In this document: positions 33,301 to 45,500 of the stretch, one piece after another
Layout: each line of letters begins with the position of its first letter
How positions within the stretch are numbered: the stretch's first letter is position 1
Assembly: GCA_947652115.1 (NCBI GenBank)
Contig: OX393570.1
Location: forward strand, 16,384,974 to 16,448,973
Source of the DNA: Blastomussa wellsi
Taxonomy: Eukaryota; Cnidaria; Anthozoa; Scleractinia; Plerogyridae
Direction: 5' to 3'
Length of the DNA stretch: 64,000 bases
The notes under the pieces: model-generated
What the model saw: the letters and a program-made list of their open reading frames with translations, nothing else
What the model was told of the DNA's origin: nothing
The model's database searches: none
Program-made: the position numbers and the translations under genes

Positions 33301-34984
33301 CAAGGCTTGGGAAAAAAAATAATTATGTCTGGCCATTTAGGGCATAGGCAAGTTTTCTGCCAACTAAATCATACCAAAAAGAAAACTAACACAAGTGTGC
33401 AACAGTGGACGGCACATAACCTGCAATATCAAGGATGTCATCACCCATAAAACAACTAAACAGCACATATCAAGTTATGACAGCACAAAGATACAGGACA
33501 TTGTATCCTTGTGAACCTTATACAAATTTCATTCTAGAACAAGGCACAGAGCTCCTCCTTCATTCCTCTATTTCACTTGCACACATTGCTATGAAAGTAA
33601 CAAGGAGAGAAATGCTTGGATGTTCATGTACATGAATGGCTTTTGTTGGTGATTTAACTTGTAACTGATGTGGAAAAAATCCAACTTGTGTTTGAGAGTG
33701 TATCAGTGTACTGCAATTGTTTCCTTGGGGCAACAGCATGCAGTAGATTGGAAGCTCTACCATTGATAGCAATCGCCATAGCTTTGACCATAGTCAGGAC
33801 AGTTTTAAAATAACCTGTTCTATGTGCAATAATTCCCTTGTCTAAAAATGAATTTATTTTTCTCTACTGTCAGGTTTTTCCACGTTTTGAAATCAAGGAA
33901 AAAGATGTTCATGAATGTAAATTTTGAAGTACTGTCAAGCAGGGGCCTTTTTGGATATGCTGTATGTTCGATTTGTAAAATCACAAGCCTCCTTGCAGGC
34001 TGTTCTTGGGGTTGAATTTAAATCCCATCTCTGACAAAGAATATTCAACAGGGACCAAAGAGTGTACATTTTTACACAGGACAATAGAAACATAGGTCTA
34101 CATAATATTTTGACAGCAGCTTATGAAAGTATTGATAGTGAATTTATGTAACAATGCACAGAATGTAATCCAGGCAACGCGTGTGTGACGCCAAGAATCC
34201 CGCGGATTGAAACCAGTGCCATCCCATGGTGCCGCTTCGGGCGACGTTCCCAAGCCGTTTCCTTGAAACGGGGAAACAATCTTACTACGTCCAATATAGA
34301 TGGGAAAACAGCGAAGGATTATTAAACAAGAATTGAACGTGACAAAGCATAGTCGAACCTCAATTAAAGTACACGTATTTACAACATAACTTTATGTACA
34401 GTCAGATCAGACATTACCCGTTTTGGGTCGTTTACGATACGACATCAAGATAAAATAGTAAAAGAATCAACGTACCTTAACTGCCTCTCGTATGACTAAG
34501 CTATCCTTCGTATTGCTTAGCAAACTTGAAACTGTGAATATGAAATAGAAAATGACCAAACAAATTAGAGAGCTAGATGTCAAATTAAACGGGAAAGCCG
34601 ATGCTTCGATTGAGATCAAGTTAAAATCTCCAACGCTGAGGGCTTTATTTGACGAACATATTCGTCTAAAGCAATCGTAAGATGAATGATCTCGTTCATC
34701 TTGGCAAGATCTTTGTTAAATACATCACTCATGAAAACATACTGTTTGAGAAACATGCCCCCTTCTTAACTCACATTTTTAGCGATTGAAATAAACAACA
34801 GTGTTCGGTTTCGTGCTATGTTTTGGCAAAAATCGGGACAGTTGACAACTATACAAACAGTAAATCTGGAAGAAAGATTATTAGCGATTAAATTAAGCGC
34901 AAATCTAGTATCCTAAAGAGGTTTTTTACCTGTCGAAATGAAGAATAGATGAAAGAAGCAAAGAACGACTCGTCTCTCCGCCAT
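21348..34984 (-). CDS. ATP6AP2: ATP6AP2, (pro)renin receptor / V-ATPase accessory protein 2
   Basis: Coding exons (minus): 34984-34930, 30629-30445, 29740-29653, 29457-29408, 28911-28783, 27949-27815, 27299-27263, 25796-25714, 24568-24515, 24201-24130, 23874-23797, 23425-23355, 22709-22583, 21760-21701 and 21551-21348. All phases match and give 475 residues. The protein is a type I membrane glycoprotein of V-ATPase-bearing endolysosomes and ER; in animals it aids V-ATPase assembly and binds (pro)renin and Wnt receptor complexes. Recognisable parts: signal peptide MAERRVVLCFFHLFFIST; FIIAHSPNYVTF and LAMGFS; ELNWAGLLAGDVFHRP (human DLSWPGLAVGNLFHRP); a dibasic cluster RHRERR at 394-399, where furin-type processing is known in the family; a transmembrane helix at about 429-454; and the tail MDPGRDSIIYRMTSQRIKTD, nearly identical to vertebrates and ending in a KxD-type retrieval signal. 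It is about 125 residues longer than the human protein (350), with extra luminal sequence including 22709-22583. A minus-strand AATAAA is at 21014-21009. An alternative N-terminal exon is listed separately. Confidence 0.95.
23495..23790. repeat. (GTCA/GTCC)n tetranucleotide tract in ATP6AP2 intron
   Basis: About 300 bp of interspersed gtca and gtcc repeats lie a few bases from the splice donor after 23797 and before the exon at 23425. It is a compound microsatellite with no coding meaning. Confidence 0.9.
26270..26520 (+). repeat. tRNA-Ser-derived SINE, family B (well-preserved head)
   Basis: The first 75 bp (26270-26344) fold as a tRNA: nearly paired acceptor ends (GGCCAGC / CTGACC), A-box 'tggccgagtgg', anticodon loop CTTGAAA between CCGGA and TCCGG (TGA, Ser), B-box 'gggttcaagtccc'. 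The long serine variable arm is missing and a non-tRNA body follows ('tggtggaccctagttcaact', 'atatagccaactggtccgcc', 'ccagttgggattttcaa'). A second copy at 51805-52025 shares that body. I therefore call a SINE, not a functional tRNA gene. Confidence 0.75.
26575..26865 (+). repeat. Crypton-like non-autonomous element, copy 2
   Basis: It starts 'aaatctaccagtatactaatgc', has 'ctgattggctgagctac', then ATG opening MATSSRFSEVSKEDLELFYR, followed by 'atttttactaaaacaattag' and a terminus with 'gtgatagttgatttggcctt'. It matches the copies at 522 and 59247. Part of the terminus recurs at 27140-27240, so the region is nested. Confidence 0.6.
26868..27091. repeat. Head-to-head Penelope-type terminal repeats
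   Basis: One arm reads 'aagtttctaaagaaactgtgg ... ttatcaactgggttgataat ... ggccaccgtaaagagattca ... gcgttagcccttcgtcgga'. The second arm repeats the inner part in reverse from about 27012. The centre carries hammerhead-like sequence ('cgaacgctcgaaacgtcagc'). The same unit, single and in reverse orientation, lies at 42430-42585. Confidence 0.6.
28078..28370 (+). repeat. SINE family A copy
   Basis: 'aagcgcggtggcctaatgtt', a shortened tRNA head, 'ggttcgagccctggccgggg', 'aagacactttattctcacag', 'cgactagcatcaccatccag' and 'ataagctccggcctgatggg' are all in family order. It is in an ATP6AP2 intron, on the strand opposite the gene. Confidence 0.85.
30706..30806. repeat. Hairpin repeat in ATP6AP2 intron
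   Basis: 'cagacgttcttttgctcgtc' and 'gacgagcaaaagaacgtctg' are perfect inverted copies with 'acgcaatggaggaaagattgcgt' at the centre. Outer ends 'cagcctcctac' and 'taggaggct' also pair. It is probably a MITE. Confidence 0.75.
31280..31775. repeat. Diverged tandem repeat, unit roughly 90-100 bp
   Basis: 'atagctttcatttgaatggt', 'gccaccttgtatagcataat' and 'catgaaagtactgctc' recur about five times with substitutions and indels. It lies in the first intron of ATP6AP2. Confidence 0.7.
32363..32543. repeat. Foldback element
   Basis: 'ttattccaaaatggccgctg' on the left mirrors 'accattttggaataaggtgt' on the right. The inner pair 'ttgcctcgtt' / 'aacgaggcaa' extends the stem. It is non-coding. Confidence 0.6.
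32847..32997. repeat. Foldback element
   Basis: 'cctggcactacatacatgtt' and 'aacatgtatgtagtgccagg' are perfect inverted ends that continue into 'gtggttcaattt' / 'aaattgaaccac', with a loop of about 80 bp. It lies in the first ATP6AP2 intron. Confidence 0.8.
34476..34531 (-). CDS. ATP6AP2: Alternative exon 2 of ATP6AP2
   Basis: This 56-bp exon has a strong acceptor (tttcatattcacag) and donor (AAG|gtacgt). Entered in phase 1 from exon 1 it reads VSSLLSNTKDSLVIREAVK and leaves in phase 0. It cannot join the exon 3 acceptor at 30629 (phase 1) in frame. It does join a second good acceptor inside exon 3 (tctctctccacag, start 30576) in frame, replacing VLLAKNGVFNAKTILSPQ. The result is a 476-residue isoform. 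The two options look mutually exclusive. Either could be the real form. Confidence 0.6.
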
Positions 34985-35405
34985 TTTGATCGGTCACGAG
35001 ATACTTGTATTGCGGGCTCAAACTGAACCTTTAAAATGAAACCAACAAGTAGTCAGAATTTGCATTTTTATCAATCTTTGCTATTCACAATTCCCAAATT
35101 TAGGGGTCGAAATAAATTGAAGCATTCCCTTAAAAACAGAAAACCAGTAGTTAAATTAATGTTTTCACTGCATAAGTGGAGCGTTTAAGCCTTCAAAAGG
35201 AGAATTTATCTCGTCTTTATAACGTTCATATTTTGTATCAAAAGAAAAATTCTCTCAAGAGTACATGACGTCACGCAAAGGTAATAGAGCAACCGATCAG
35301 AGCCGTTGATGCGAGACAACCTGATCGGAGCAGCTTTGTTGTCGAAATCATGTTCCGCAATCTAATGGTTTCGCCGTGGATTTTAACGCTGTGTTCTCCT
35401 TAGTA
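34985..35405. promoter_or_regulatory. Compact bidirectional promoter
   Basis: Only 421 bp separate the ATP6AP2 start codon (minus, 34984) from the first candidate start codon of the plus-strand gene (35406). The interval contains a perfect CRE palindrome (TGACGTCA, 35266-35273). 'aaaatggcgg' overlaps the ATP6AP2 ATG, matching the YY1-type CCGCCATNTT element common at metazoan initiation sites. No TATA box was clear. Confidence 0.55.
35266..35273. promoter_or_regulatory. CRE palindrome TGACGTCA
   Basis: An exact consensus CREB/ATF site lies about 280 bp upstream of the ATP6AP2 ATG and 130 bp upstream of the divergent ATG. The sequence match is exact; its use is inferred. Confidence 0.5.
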
Positions 35406-38400
35406 ATGGCTGATGAAACCGTGCGTAATGTCTGGGATGTAATTGGCTTGTCAAACAACACCGATCGAGCATTGATAGAAGAAAGAGAAGGACCTCTGTA
35501 AGAAGAATCGAACGACTTCTGTACACGCGCGATCGTTCTGCTGTATCTCGTGTGAATATTCTCTTATTTCTTTCTTCTAAGGTGCACCAATGGGGCTTCA
35601 GAAGGTGATTTGGATAAAGGACAATCTGCTTATGCCCAGGGAACGTCAATTAATCAAAAGGTAATTTTATTTTAGGCACTAAACGAGGAGAATTTCGCCT
35701 AGACATCGTCAACCGCGCGCCATGTGGGAAGATGATGTGATCATGTGCTCTCCGTTAGCGAATTCCTTTAGTGAGTAATTTAGACAGCTGTCTTTCTAGG
35801 GCCAATTCAAAGAGCTGACTTTATGGAATCACTTGGCAATTGCTCACCCCTTTGGTAACTGTTCATTTAGTTGTCGTAAGTTCGCGGACTGCCTTGAAAG
35901 CGAAAGCGAAACGCAACTGATACCCCGTGTAGTCCATGCATGCTACGACGAAGTTCAAGAGAGCGCTGCATGTTGTACTACTTGTAGCTATGGTGGCTTG
36001 TGGGTATATGCACTCAAAATTGCGTCTTTGGGTGCATTTTAGCGCACAGTAGCAGACTACTATCACAACGCTTACACGCCCTGCTAAAGAGAAAGAATAT
36101 TATTGAGTGGTCTCGATGCAACCTTTTGACCTGGAGCCAGCCTTGTGGCACGACGTTCCTTCACAATGCTTGAATAAGTTTAATCGCTCTCACGCCTAGT
36201 TTCATTTAACTTCGACTATTAATTCTCATTCGGCGTGGCTGTCTGTCACAAACTCCACAGAAATCGCCCGCAACGCTGGTCGGTCAAGTTCTGCCGTACG
36301 TTGTCGTAGACTACGAGACGTTCGATATGGAAGCCACTATATAAACTTCCAGCATGAATATTCATTTCTCGAGCCAAAATGAATTGTCGCCACTGGCGAT
36401 CGCATGCAGCGCCATCTTGTTTGTGATTATGACGTGGTTCTGGCGTTATATCACAAGACAAGAGAACAAGTTCGCTCCAGTTATGTCCGCCATTTTGCTT
36501 GTCGGATGACGATGGCGGATCAAAGCTTCACTGTCACTGAAACTCACAGCTTGAAGCATTCCCATCTTCGCGATCAAGTTGAACAGGTATTCTTCTTGAC
36601 TATATTTTTAAACGCTCGACGAGAAATGCGCTGAAAAATTGCCGACCATTCCATTTGTAGGGTACGCCATACTGAAAGTACATTTTGGTTGCTGACTCGA
36701 TGTCATTCCCAATCTCACGAACTTGAGTTGCTGAATTACTCGTTTAAAATTTACATCTTCGGTTTCTGGGATTTTCATAGGACATTTTGTCGGACAAACG
36801 ATTTTTGGATATTGAAATGGCTGGAAGCTGTGACGCATTTAGAGATCACCCGTTTGAACGCGAATTAACGAGAGAGAACGCGGAACGACCCAATCTTGGG
36901 AACGAAGATAGAGTCCGTGGTCAAATTGGCAATGTAGCTAGAGTACCGAATGGTGAACGTGAAGTCCCACATGTTTTATTCGCAGATAAATGGTTTTCTC
37001 TTGCCTTGTCACAAAATACTCAAGGTGTGTTCCTTGCAAAGAGCAATCGTGTCGCTTTACGATGTGTCGAATTGCCGTTCTTAGTGTAGACAAGTGTAAG
37101 ACATCCTTCCTGCTCGTAAGAGAGCCGAGACGAGTAATCAATTTATGAAATGTCACATACGCAGTACGTAGCATGTCGTTCTCTATCAAGTTGTTACTTA
37201 GTTTAAAACCGTTCTGCAAAGAGCATTATGGTCTGAACAGCTGAAATGCAAAAGAAAACTCGAATGATGACCGACCCAACTAAGGTATATTCAAGACATA
37301 GTTTTTGATTCGCATTCGTTGACGTGTATCGCAAAATGTGCAGTGTATTACATACACCAAGCTGTTATGGCTGCTGTTTGATCTTCTTGTAGCCTTACTG
37401 TGTATGCTGTCTAACTTGTCTGATCTTTGAGATGTGTCTTTGCTCAAAGAGTAGTCATGTTTGCTGATTTGTACCAGCAGTTTTATGTCTGTATCAAACG
37501 GAGTCCAGTGCCACTTTTGAACAAAAAACAATATAGTTTACTCACTTAGTTATCCTCGTACCAGCTGGGTCGTACATGCTTTGCAAGGCCACAAAAGATT
37601 TAGTGCCACAAAATTCACGAGGACAAATTTACGATTACCACCACTGAAGTTTCTGCTACAGGGAAGCATCCATAATTCAATGTTACTCGCTTAGTTCGCG
37701 TGTAATTCCTATTTCTTTATCAAAGCGATAACTGTCATTTCGCTCACTCGTTTCTTCACCACAGCTGGACTGCCATTTTGAAATTGTAGACGTATATTCA
37801 TTCCTCTGTATTTCAGTGAACGAGCAGGCCACATTTCCTATTTCTCTGACACCACAAGACATTGTTAATATGTTGGCTAACGGGAATAACCAAATTCATC
37901 CTGGCGATGTTGCTCTTGATCTGTTGGCCGGCAGCGGCGAGGGTATCATTCAATAGCTGGGCCGATTTGATCGCATTCTTTTACCCAAGCTTGCTTCAGA
38001 TCTGGATATTTGCCACTTGCAGACAAATAATGACATCGCTTAACTCTTTCACTCCCATGGGAAATACGACATTTTTGTAAAGTAGTAACTATGGACCCAA
38101 AGACCACATACAAATAGCTTACTCCTCGTAGATTTTGAGGAAACATGTATCAATGAAGTGTAGCTTAATTTGGAGCTCTTATTGTGTGGCTTGTTGTCAG
38201 ATATTAACTTGGCCTTAAAACTGAAAGAGGAAGAAGTTGAAAAAGTTGCAGGGGTGGTTAATCAGGCTCATATAAGTGGGGGTGGGGGGGGGGGTATGGT
38301 TGTATGCTTTAAAAATACAGATCTTCCCAAGACCATTTTGCTGACCAAATTTCATACAAATTGGGCAAATATTGAGCATGTAATAGCATCTTGTAGCCAC

Positions 38401-41400
38401 TTTCTTTAAAAAATTTAACTCTAAGAGGTGTACAGTACATGAATCTCCGTATATCTTGCAATCTTTTACAATGATGGCAAATGCATTCGCTCTCCCTACT
38501 GAACACTTCAATTTTTCCGACCGTTTTAGGGGGCAACGATGGTACAATTCTCTTCCCCCCCCACCCCTTCAACGCTATCAACATAATTTAAAGACTTGCT
38601 GAATTTTATCAGTGTTCACTGCCTCAGAACAGAAATCTTGCATGTAGTGTCTTCACAGGTACATGTATAAAGTCGCCGTTCCAAAAAAATATGGTTTTTT
38701 TTTCTGTCCAATAAGATATCACCAAGTTTAAAATACTATTCAAGCTTCGAGCGATTTTCTTCCAGTGACTGTGGTAGATCACTGATACTTTTGGCCACGA
38801 GGTCTCTCGTGACTTCGTTAATATCCCGTGCCACACACAGTGTTTTAAAAAAGCTATCACAACAAGGTTAACAAGTAATTCTGTAGAAACAAAGCATTGT
38901 AGCAGTTCTCGGAAGCTGGTAATTGTGCTGGTCCTCTTGTGTAGCAGTTGCTATTGTTTTAGGAGCTAGAGGCATTGTTCCTGTTGTTTGTTCTATTCTG
39001 CTGGTTCTCTAGTGTAGCAATTGCTATAGTTTTGGGGGCTAGAGGCATTGTTCCTGTTGTTTGTTTCTATTGCTCTACTGGTCCTCTAGTGTAGCAATTG
39101 CCGTAGTTTTGGGGGCTAGGGGAATTGTTCCTGTTGTTTGTTCTGTTGTTCTACTGGTCCTCTAGTGTAGCAGTTGCTATTGTTTTAGGGGCTAGGGGAA
39201 TTGTTCCTGTTGTTTGTTCTATTGTTCTATTGGTCCTCTAGTGTAGAAATTGCCGTAGTTTTAGGGGCTAGGGGAATTGTTCCTGTTGTTTGTTCTATTG
39301 TTCTATTGGTCCTCTAGTGTAAAAATTGCCGTAGTTTTGGGGGCTAGGGGAATTGTTCCTGTTTTTTGTTTCTATTGCTCTACTGGTCCTCTAGTGTAGC
39401 AATTGCCGTAGTTTTGGGGGCTAGGGGCATTGTTCCTGTTGTTTGTTCTATTGTTCTATTGGTCCTCTAGTGTAGCAATTGCTATAGTGTTGGGGGCTAG
39501 AGGCATTGTTCCTGTTGTTTGTTCTATTGTTCTACTGGTCCTCCAGTGTAGAAATTGCCGTAGTTTTGGGGGCTAGGGGCATTGTTCCTGTTGTTTGTTC
39601 TCTTGTTCTACTGGTCCTCTAGTGTAGCAATTGCCGTAGTTTTGGGGGCTAGGGGCATTGTTCCTGTTGTTTGTTCTATTGTTCTACTGGTCCTCCAGTG
39701 TAGAAATTGCCGTAGTTTTGGGGGCTAGGGGCATTGTTCCTGTTGTTTGTTCTATTGTTCTACTGGTCCTCCAGTGTAGAAATTGCCGTAGTTTTGGGGG
39801 CTAGAGGCATTGTTCCTGTTGTTTGTTCTATTTTTCTACTGGTCCTCTAGTGTAGCAGTTGCTATAGTGTTGGGGGCTAGGGGAATTGTTCCTGTTGTTT
39901 GTTCTATTTTTCTTTCGAAGAATATCGAGCCTTTCATGTGACACCTTGCGAGAACAGCTTCCCGACCCTAGAAACTTAAGCCACTTATTTTGCAAGGCTT
40001 TTCTGAGTTTTACCATAACGCCGGAAATTTTATCGAATACAATTCAGTCACAAAATTGATCATAGAAAAAACAAAATGGATTGTGTCTGTGCTGTTGTGG
40101 TCGTTTTTAACTGATCTAGACTGTTTTTATTTGTATTGTTTAGTAATTTCCGGCTTTGCACAACTGTGGCTAACTAATATCGTATTTTGGTAACTCAACC
40201 GTTGCCGTTTTTGTCAGTGTTCTCGTTTGGCAATAAGTTTCACGTCGATATTTTGCACGTGGGATTTTTGGCGTTTTGACTGACTAGCAAGCTTGTAATA
40301 CACATGTACCAACTGAAAGCTATCAAGAATCTATTAATTGAGGAGTTGGGGACGGTGTGACGTACTGTGGGTTACGAAGAGATACATCAGCTTTCTGCTG
40401 AAACACCTGAATATGTTATTGAAATTACGAAACTACAGTTGTAGATCTTCGTCCGACTTCAAAGTTGGTGTGTTCAAATGACAGACACGATCGCATTTTG
40501 TAATGTTTAAGTTGTCATTGAAAGGTATTACTAAAACTGCCCAAATAAAATGTCATCGTTAGACGTTAGTCATGCAATATTTTACTTAATTCATGGAATG
40601 CCTACAGCTTAATGATTTATACAACCTTCATTGTCAAGTTATATTTATAGCGTATTAAAGGTTCGATGAAAAAAAATGAAAATTGAGCTAAAACAACACC
40701 ATACATTGTATATACTTCTGAGATGAATAATTACGTTTTAGATAACCAGGTGAAGTAAAAATGCAAATTAAAGCAGAATCTTGCTATTTCTACAAGTTTT
40801 AGTCCAAAGTAGAAATGATGGTTCGTCCTGTTTTTCTTCCCGTCTATAAACTGTTTTTAATATTGCGTGCATATCATTGTTGTATCAGTTTAGCTTTATA
40901 TAAAACAAAGGGTTTCATCGATCAAAGTTCTTCCAGAAGTTAGCTATTTATATGTACTTTTCGCTGGCTCGCTTGACCAGTCCGTGACATCAGTTGTCAC
41001 GCAATTAGCGTTGCGTGATAATCACAGAACGGTGGAATCTGATTGGCGTTTTTCAAGTAGCACGCGAACCGTGGAATGTGTACGCTATCTATAACAACCC
41101 CGACAGAAATGCGCTAAATTGTGCTAGGCTAGTTTAAAGGTACCGTAATCAAGCGATAATATTGGGCAAGCGATAATATTGGAATCGCTTGCCAAACTAT
41201 GTTGCAACATGTTGCGAAGTACCTGGCCAAACGCACGTAGCATTTGACGCAACACATTGCGAGTGTTCCTGTTGAGTTTAGACGTAAATGCCGTAGTCAT
41301 GGAGTACGACCATATTTTGATATCGGCGTCGTCAAATTTTGGCCTTTTTTCATTCGCGCGGCTGCTAGTCGATGACGAAAGAGGTGTGAATAGGTAAAAG

Positions 41401-42541
41401 ACAAGGCAAGGGAATTGTTGAAACGGTGGTGCTTGCAAAGGGCGCTGGGAATTAATTTCGTTGTCCATTTCCAGGTCAGAGTAAAAAGTCGCTCATGCGT
41501 TGTTTCTCGCACAATGTTTTGCTTTTCTTGTACAGTTTGTTGAGTCCACATAGAGCGCTAAGGAACTCTCCTTTTACACAGCGTTCAGGTTTGGTGTTGG
41601 CTCTTGTATCGCTTTTATGCACTTTGCAAAGTGCTCGCGCTTTGAGCTAGCAACTAGTGTGCAGACTAGTCTGACATCATGCAACATCTACAAATGTTGC
41701 GTAAAAAATTGGTTCATTTTACAACTTGAGCCAACAACACGCAACATGTTGCAACATGTCGCAACCGGGTGGTCAAACGTGTGCATCATGTTGTGCGCAA
41801 CAACGTCGCGATATGTTGCGATCGTTTGGCCGGGGCTTAATGAACAAACATCTACGGCATTGTACGCGCGTGCGTGAACACATTTGGTTTTATCAACGGC
41901 ATTATTTGTGGGTTTTCCAGAAACGTCTCGTTTCGCACAAAGAACAGGAGCACCTTTGTTCATTCAGTAATTCAAAGTGCTACGCTGCAGAAATTTAATT
42001 CGTCTAAATACAAAGATTACCCCAGCCACTCCAACAATTTATGTTCTCGTGTTGCAGGGCTCCGCTGAACAAAGCGTAGTACGTATCGCGGACGTGCCGT
42101 ATTCCAGTGATCACCCGGATGAACCAGTTCAAAATGGCGGCGATAGAATTGAAAAGATCATTGAAAGGTGAGTATTTTTTAACGCCTGTGCGTTTTAAAA
42201 ACCAAACCAGTGACGATTTATACTCTTGGTACTCCATGTTGGACTGTGATGTTGTTAAAGGCGCTCTTACACTTGTCCATAGGTAGATTAGCAACGACGA
42301 TGGCGGCGACGAAGACAACGCCTAGTCAAAAATAATTTTTTATGTTTGCTTGAAGAATCTCGCAATTTCCTTGATCCTTTCAGTGTATCTATTGGTTTAT
42401 AAACTAGCTACAGTTGGAAAGACGGCGTCTATCTTCGCTCCGACGAAGGGCTAACGCTCGAAACGTCAGCTCTTGAATCTCTTTACGGTGGCCAATTCAC
42501 ATTATCAACCCAGTTGATAAAACCAAATTATATTGTTATAC

Positions 42542-42584
<43 letters not shown>

Positions 42585-45500
42585 TTTATTTTAAAAATGA
42601 GTCGCCAAGAATTGGATTTCATGTTTCTTGAGTTCCACAAATGGCAGAATTTGGCAATTTCATGCTCTTGTTTTCCAGAGGTCGGCAAGGAAGTGTACCA
42701 AGATTTATTAATAATTACGTGCAGAGTCGATGCTTTTTAAACCTTTTAGCTACGTTCTCGTTTGCTGTTGCTTTGTTGGTTTTCTTAAGCTGTCTAATGT
42801 TTCGTACAATGAGCGATGTTGCCATTTGCAAGGGAACATCGCTACTGTTGTGCTATCCAATGAAATTCAAAACACTTTCGGTTTAATCGATCTGTCAACG
42901 TAAGCACGTTATACCTGTTTTACAAGAGAAACAAACATTCTCAATTTAGTAGCTCGATGTCCATTATAGTGGAATCCCGATTATTATAAAAAACGTCGAT
43001 TTGTCGAACCTCTTAGCTTGAACCGAATGTGGTTTCTTTTCTGTAAGTCTAACTCTCTAATGATAACCTGATAACCACAGCTTTCTCCAAATTGGATTCA
43101 CCGCATTGCGTTGTCTTTACTATTTTACTACTACTTCCTTCCTTTGTAGAACGTTATTGTATTATTATCATTAAGGAGCTAAAGCAAACCACGACGACGA
43201 CGTCAACGAGTTAAGCAATAGACCACACTTTCTATGGGTTTATAGGGGTAATAACCCAAGCGGGTTCTCCCAATAATCCCGCGTGGGTTATTACCCCTTT
43301 AGTATAAACCCATAAAAAGTGTGGTCTATTGCTTTTATATAACAATTCAGAAGACGCGCGATTGACGAATCAGAGCGCGCGCATTGATTTTGTTATTATA
43401 TAAAACGTCGCTAAACAAAAGATTTAATGAGCAGTACAATAACCTTGCACGTGCGTTACAATTCCTTGTACATTTCTTTGCCGTCCTCTGCAAAACAACA
43501 ACGTGAAATGACTACATACTGAGTACTCTAGAGAAGGTGAACCTGACAGCTGAATTTCCGTTTTTCTGTTTGAAAATAAACGCCGCCTTTATATTTTCTA
43601 CAAGTACTACGTTTGAAAACTATGAATGCACCGAATACATTAAATCAATTGTAAGATTCGTACGTAAAATATAAATTGATTTTTAACCAGGCGTCGTCCT
43701 CCCCGTCGCCGTCGTCATTGCTTAAGCTCCCTATTATCCCAAAAAACGGCTGCGAAGGAGACTAGGGTGTAGAGAAAGACCGCACATATTTTGATATTTC
43801 TATATTTAGAAGTTTGCGGAAAAAAGTCCATTAGCAAAGTTTTAATCATACATATATTTCATTATCGTGTATCGATCAAGAGTTACAGTAGTGGTTTGTT
43901 TATTCTGAGCCATTCTTTTCCCTAGCGGGGTATAGAAGTTTTCTGTCGCTATTTTTGGCCGATATTCACCATTTATTTTTTCTGTAATAGTTATTTCCGA
44001 GCTAGAGGTTGCGATTGCGACTTTAACCCAATATTCAAAACCCCTTTGGGATTTTTTTAAACCGCTTGCTCAATATTCTTTATTCTTCGGTTTCGCCCTT
44101 CGTATTTAACGCCGTTCATGATTTTTGTTTTCAGATACACTCAGCGACAAAACCTGATGATGACGAACGAGGCGAAAGATTTATCTGCGGATAAATCTGA
44201 ACTTGTCAACGGCGAAGCATCAGCGACTCCAGTCGACCTTCTGAGGTATGCAGTGTTTTATTTTGTCTCCAGTTGTAAGGTCTTTCACGCAATTCCTTTC
44301 CCTCGTCACAAAACACTTCGCGTGACATGTAATGATTTATTTTTAAAGTTGCTCGTCGTCTTTGCTTGTCTAACGTGACAGTGCATGGTAGTAACCCAAA
44401 TTTAATACCGTAAGTGAAGCTAGTTTCAGTATACAGTTGACCTCGTGTCATATTGATATATAAGCGTGGAGTGGACAAACAAGCGAGTACACCCTTTTTT
44501 TCTTATAAGAACCTTTTTTATAAGAACATTGAGGCTGAAATTAGCCAAAATTTTAAGAACGCATTAAAAACATTCCTCAGTCTCAGAGCCTGTTGACCCT
44601 TTTCTGCGTTTTATGTTGAGTTGTGAACCTTTATGTTTAATGCCAGTGTTGGCTGGCGCGATATCTTGCACGTGGCTTCAGAGCAAGTCGCCTAAGTATG
44701 CATATGTGGCAAGCAACTTGATACCATATTACAGCTCAAGTAAGAACGTTTAGCCTCAGCTCCAAAATTAGATGTTCTTATATATAAAAAAGAGTGTGGA
44801 CGAACGAACGGACCATCCAACAAACGAAAGAAAGAACAAACTAACGGACGAGAAAACGAATGGATGGACGGACGAACGAACGAACAAACGAACGGACGGA
44901 CGGACGAACGAACGAACGAACAAACAAATGAACGACCGAGCGATCGAATGGATGGACGGACGGACGGACGGACGGATGGACGGACCGACGGACCGACGGA
45001 CGGATGGACGGACGAGCAATCAAACGAACGAACGAACGAGCGAACGAACGAAATTAAAAAGAAGCAAACGAAAACAAAGCTTAGAAGAGCCATGGCTGTT
45101 TTGACACAGACGGAATAATTCGTGAATGACTGAATCTGTTAATATATCTTTATTTTCTTGATTTGATAAAAAGCTGTTCTTAATAGCTGTGCAGCTTTGA
45201 TTGATTCTGTTTCAGCAGTCAACGGGGACCGTCAAAAACATCATGCTACTTATCTCGTTGCGACATTGGTTCTTTAAACTATTTGTCTTCTTTGTTTCTT
45301 GACAGAAATAACCTATCAAACTTCGACGAATACGATGCATTTGAAGGTAAGTCATTCTTTTTCTGTAATTGTATTCTTTTTTAGGTGGACCTAAACCCCC
45401 AATTATAAATTTACGTGCAGCTGTGTTTCGCGATGGTGTTTGTTCCCTTTGTCCAAAGAGCTATGTCGAGATTTTATAGTCATTTTTCTGATCTAAAAAA

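Noticed and set aside
42026..42057. Alternative 5' extension of the exon at 42058
   Set aside because: It would also fix the phase, but its acceptor is poor and the added residues (TPTIYVLVLQ) look unlike the rest. The exon at 38201 solves the phase better.
44768..45118. Long Arg/Thr/Asp and Ser/Val/Arg frames on both strands
   Set aside because: All arise from the GAAC/GGAC tetranucleotide repeat, with four- or five-residue periodicity and no splice context.
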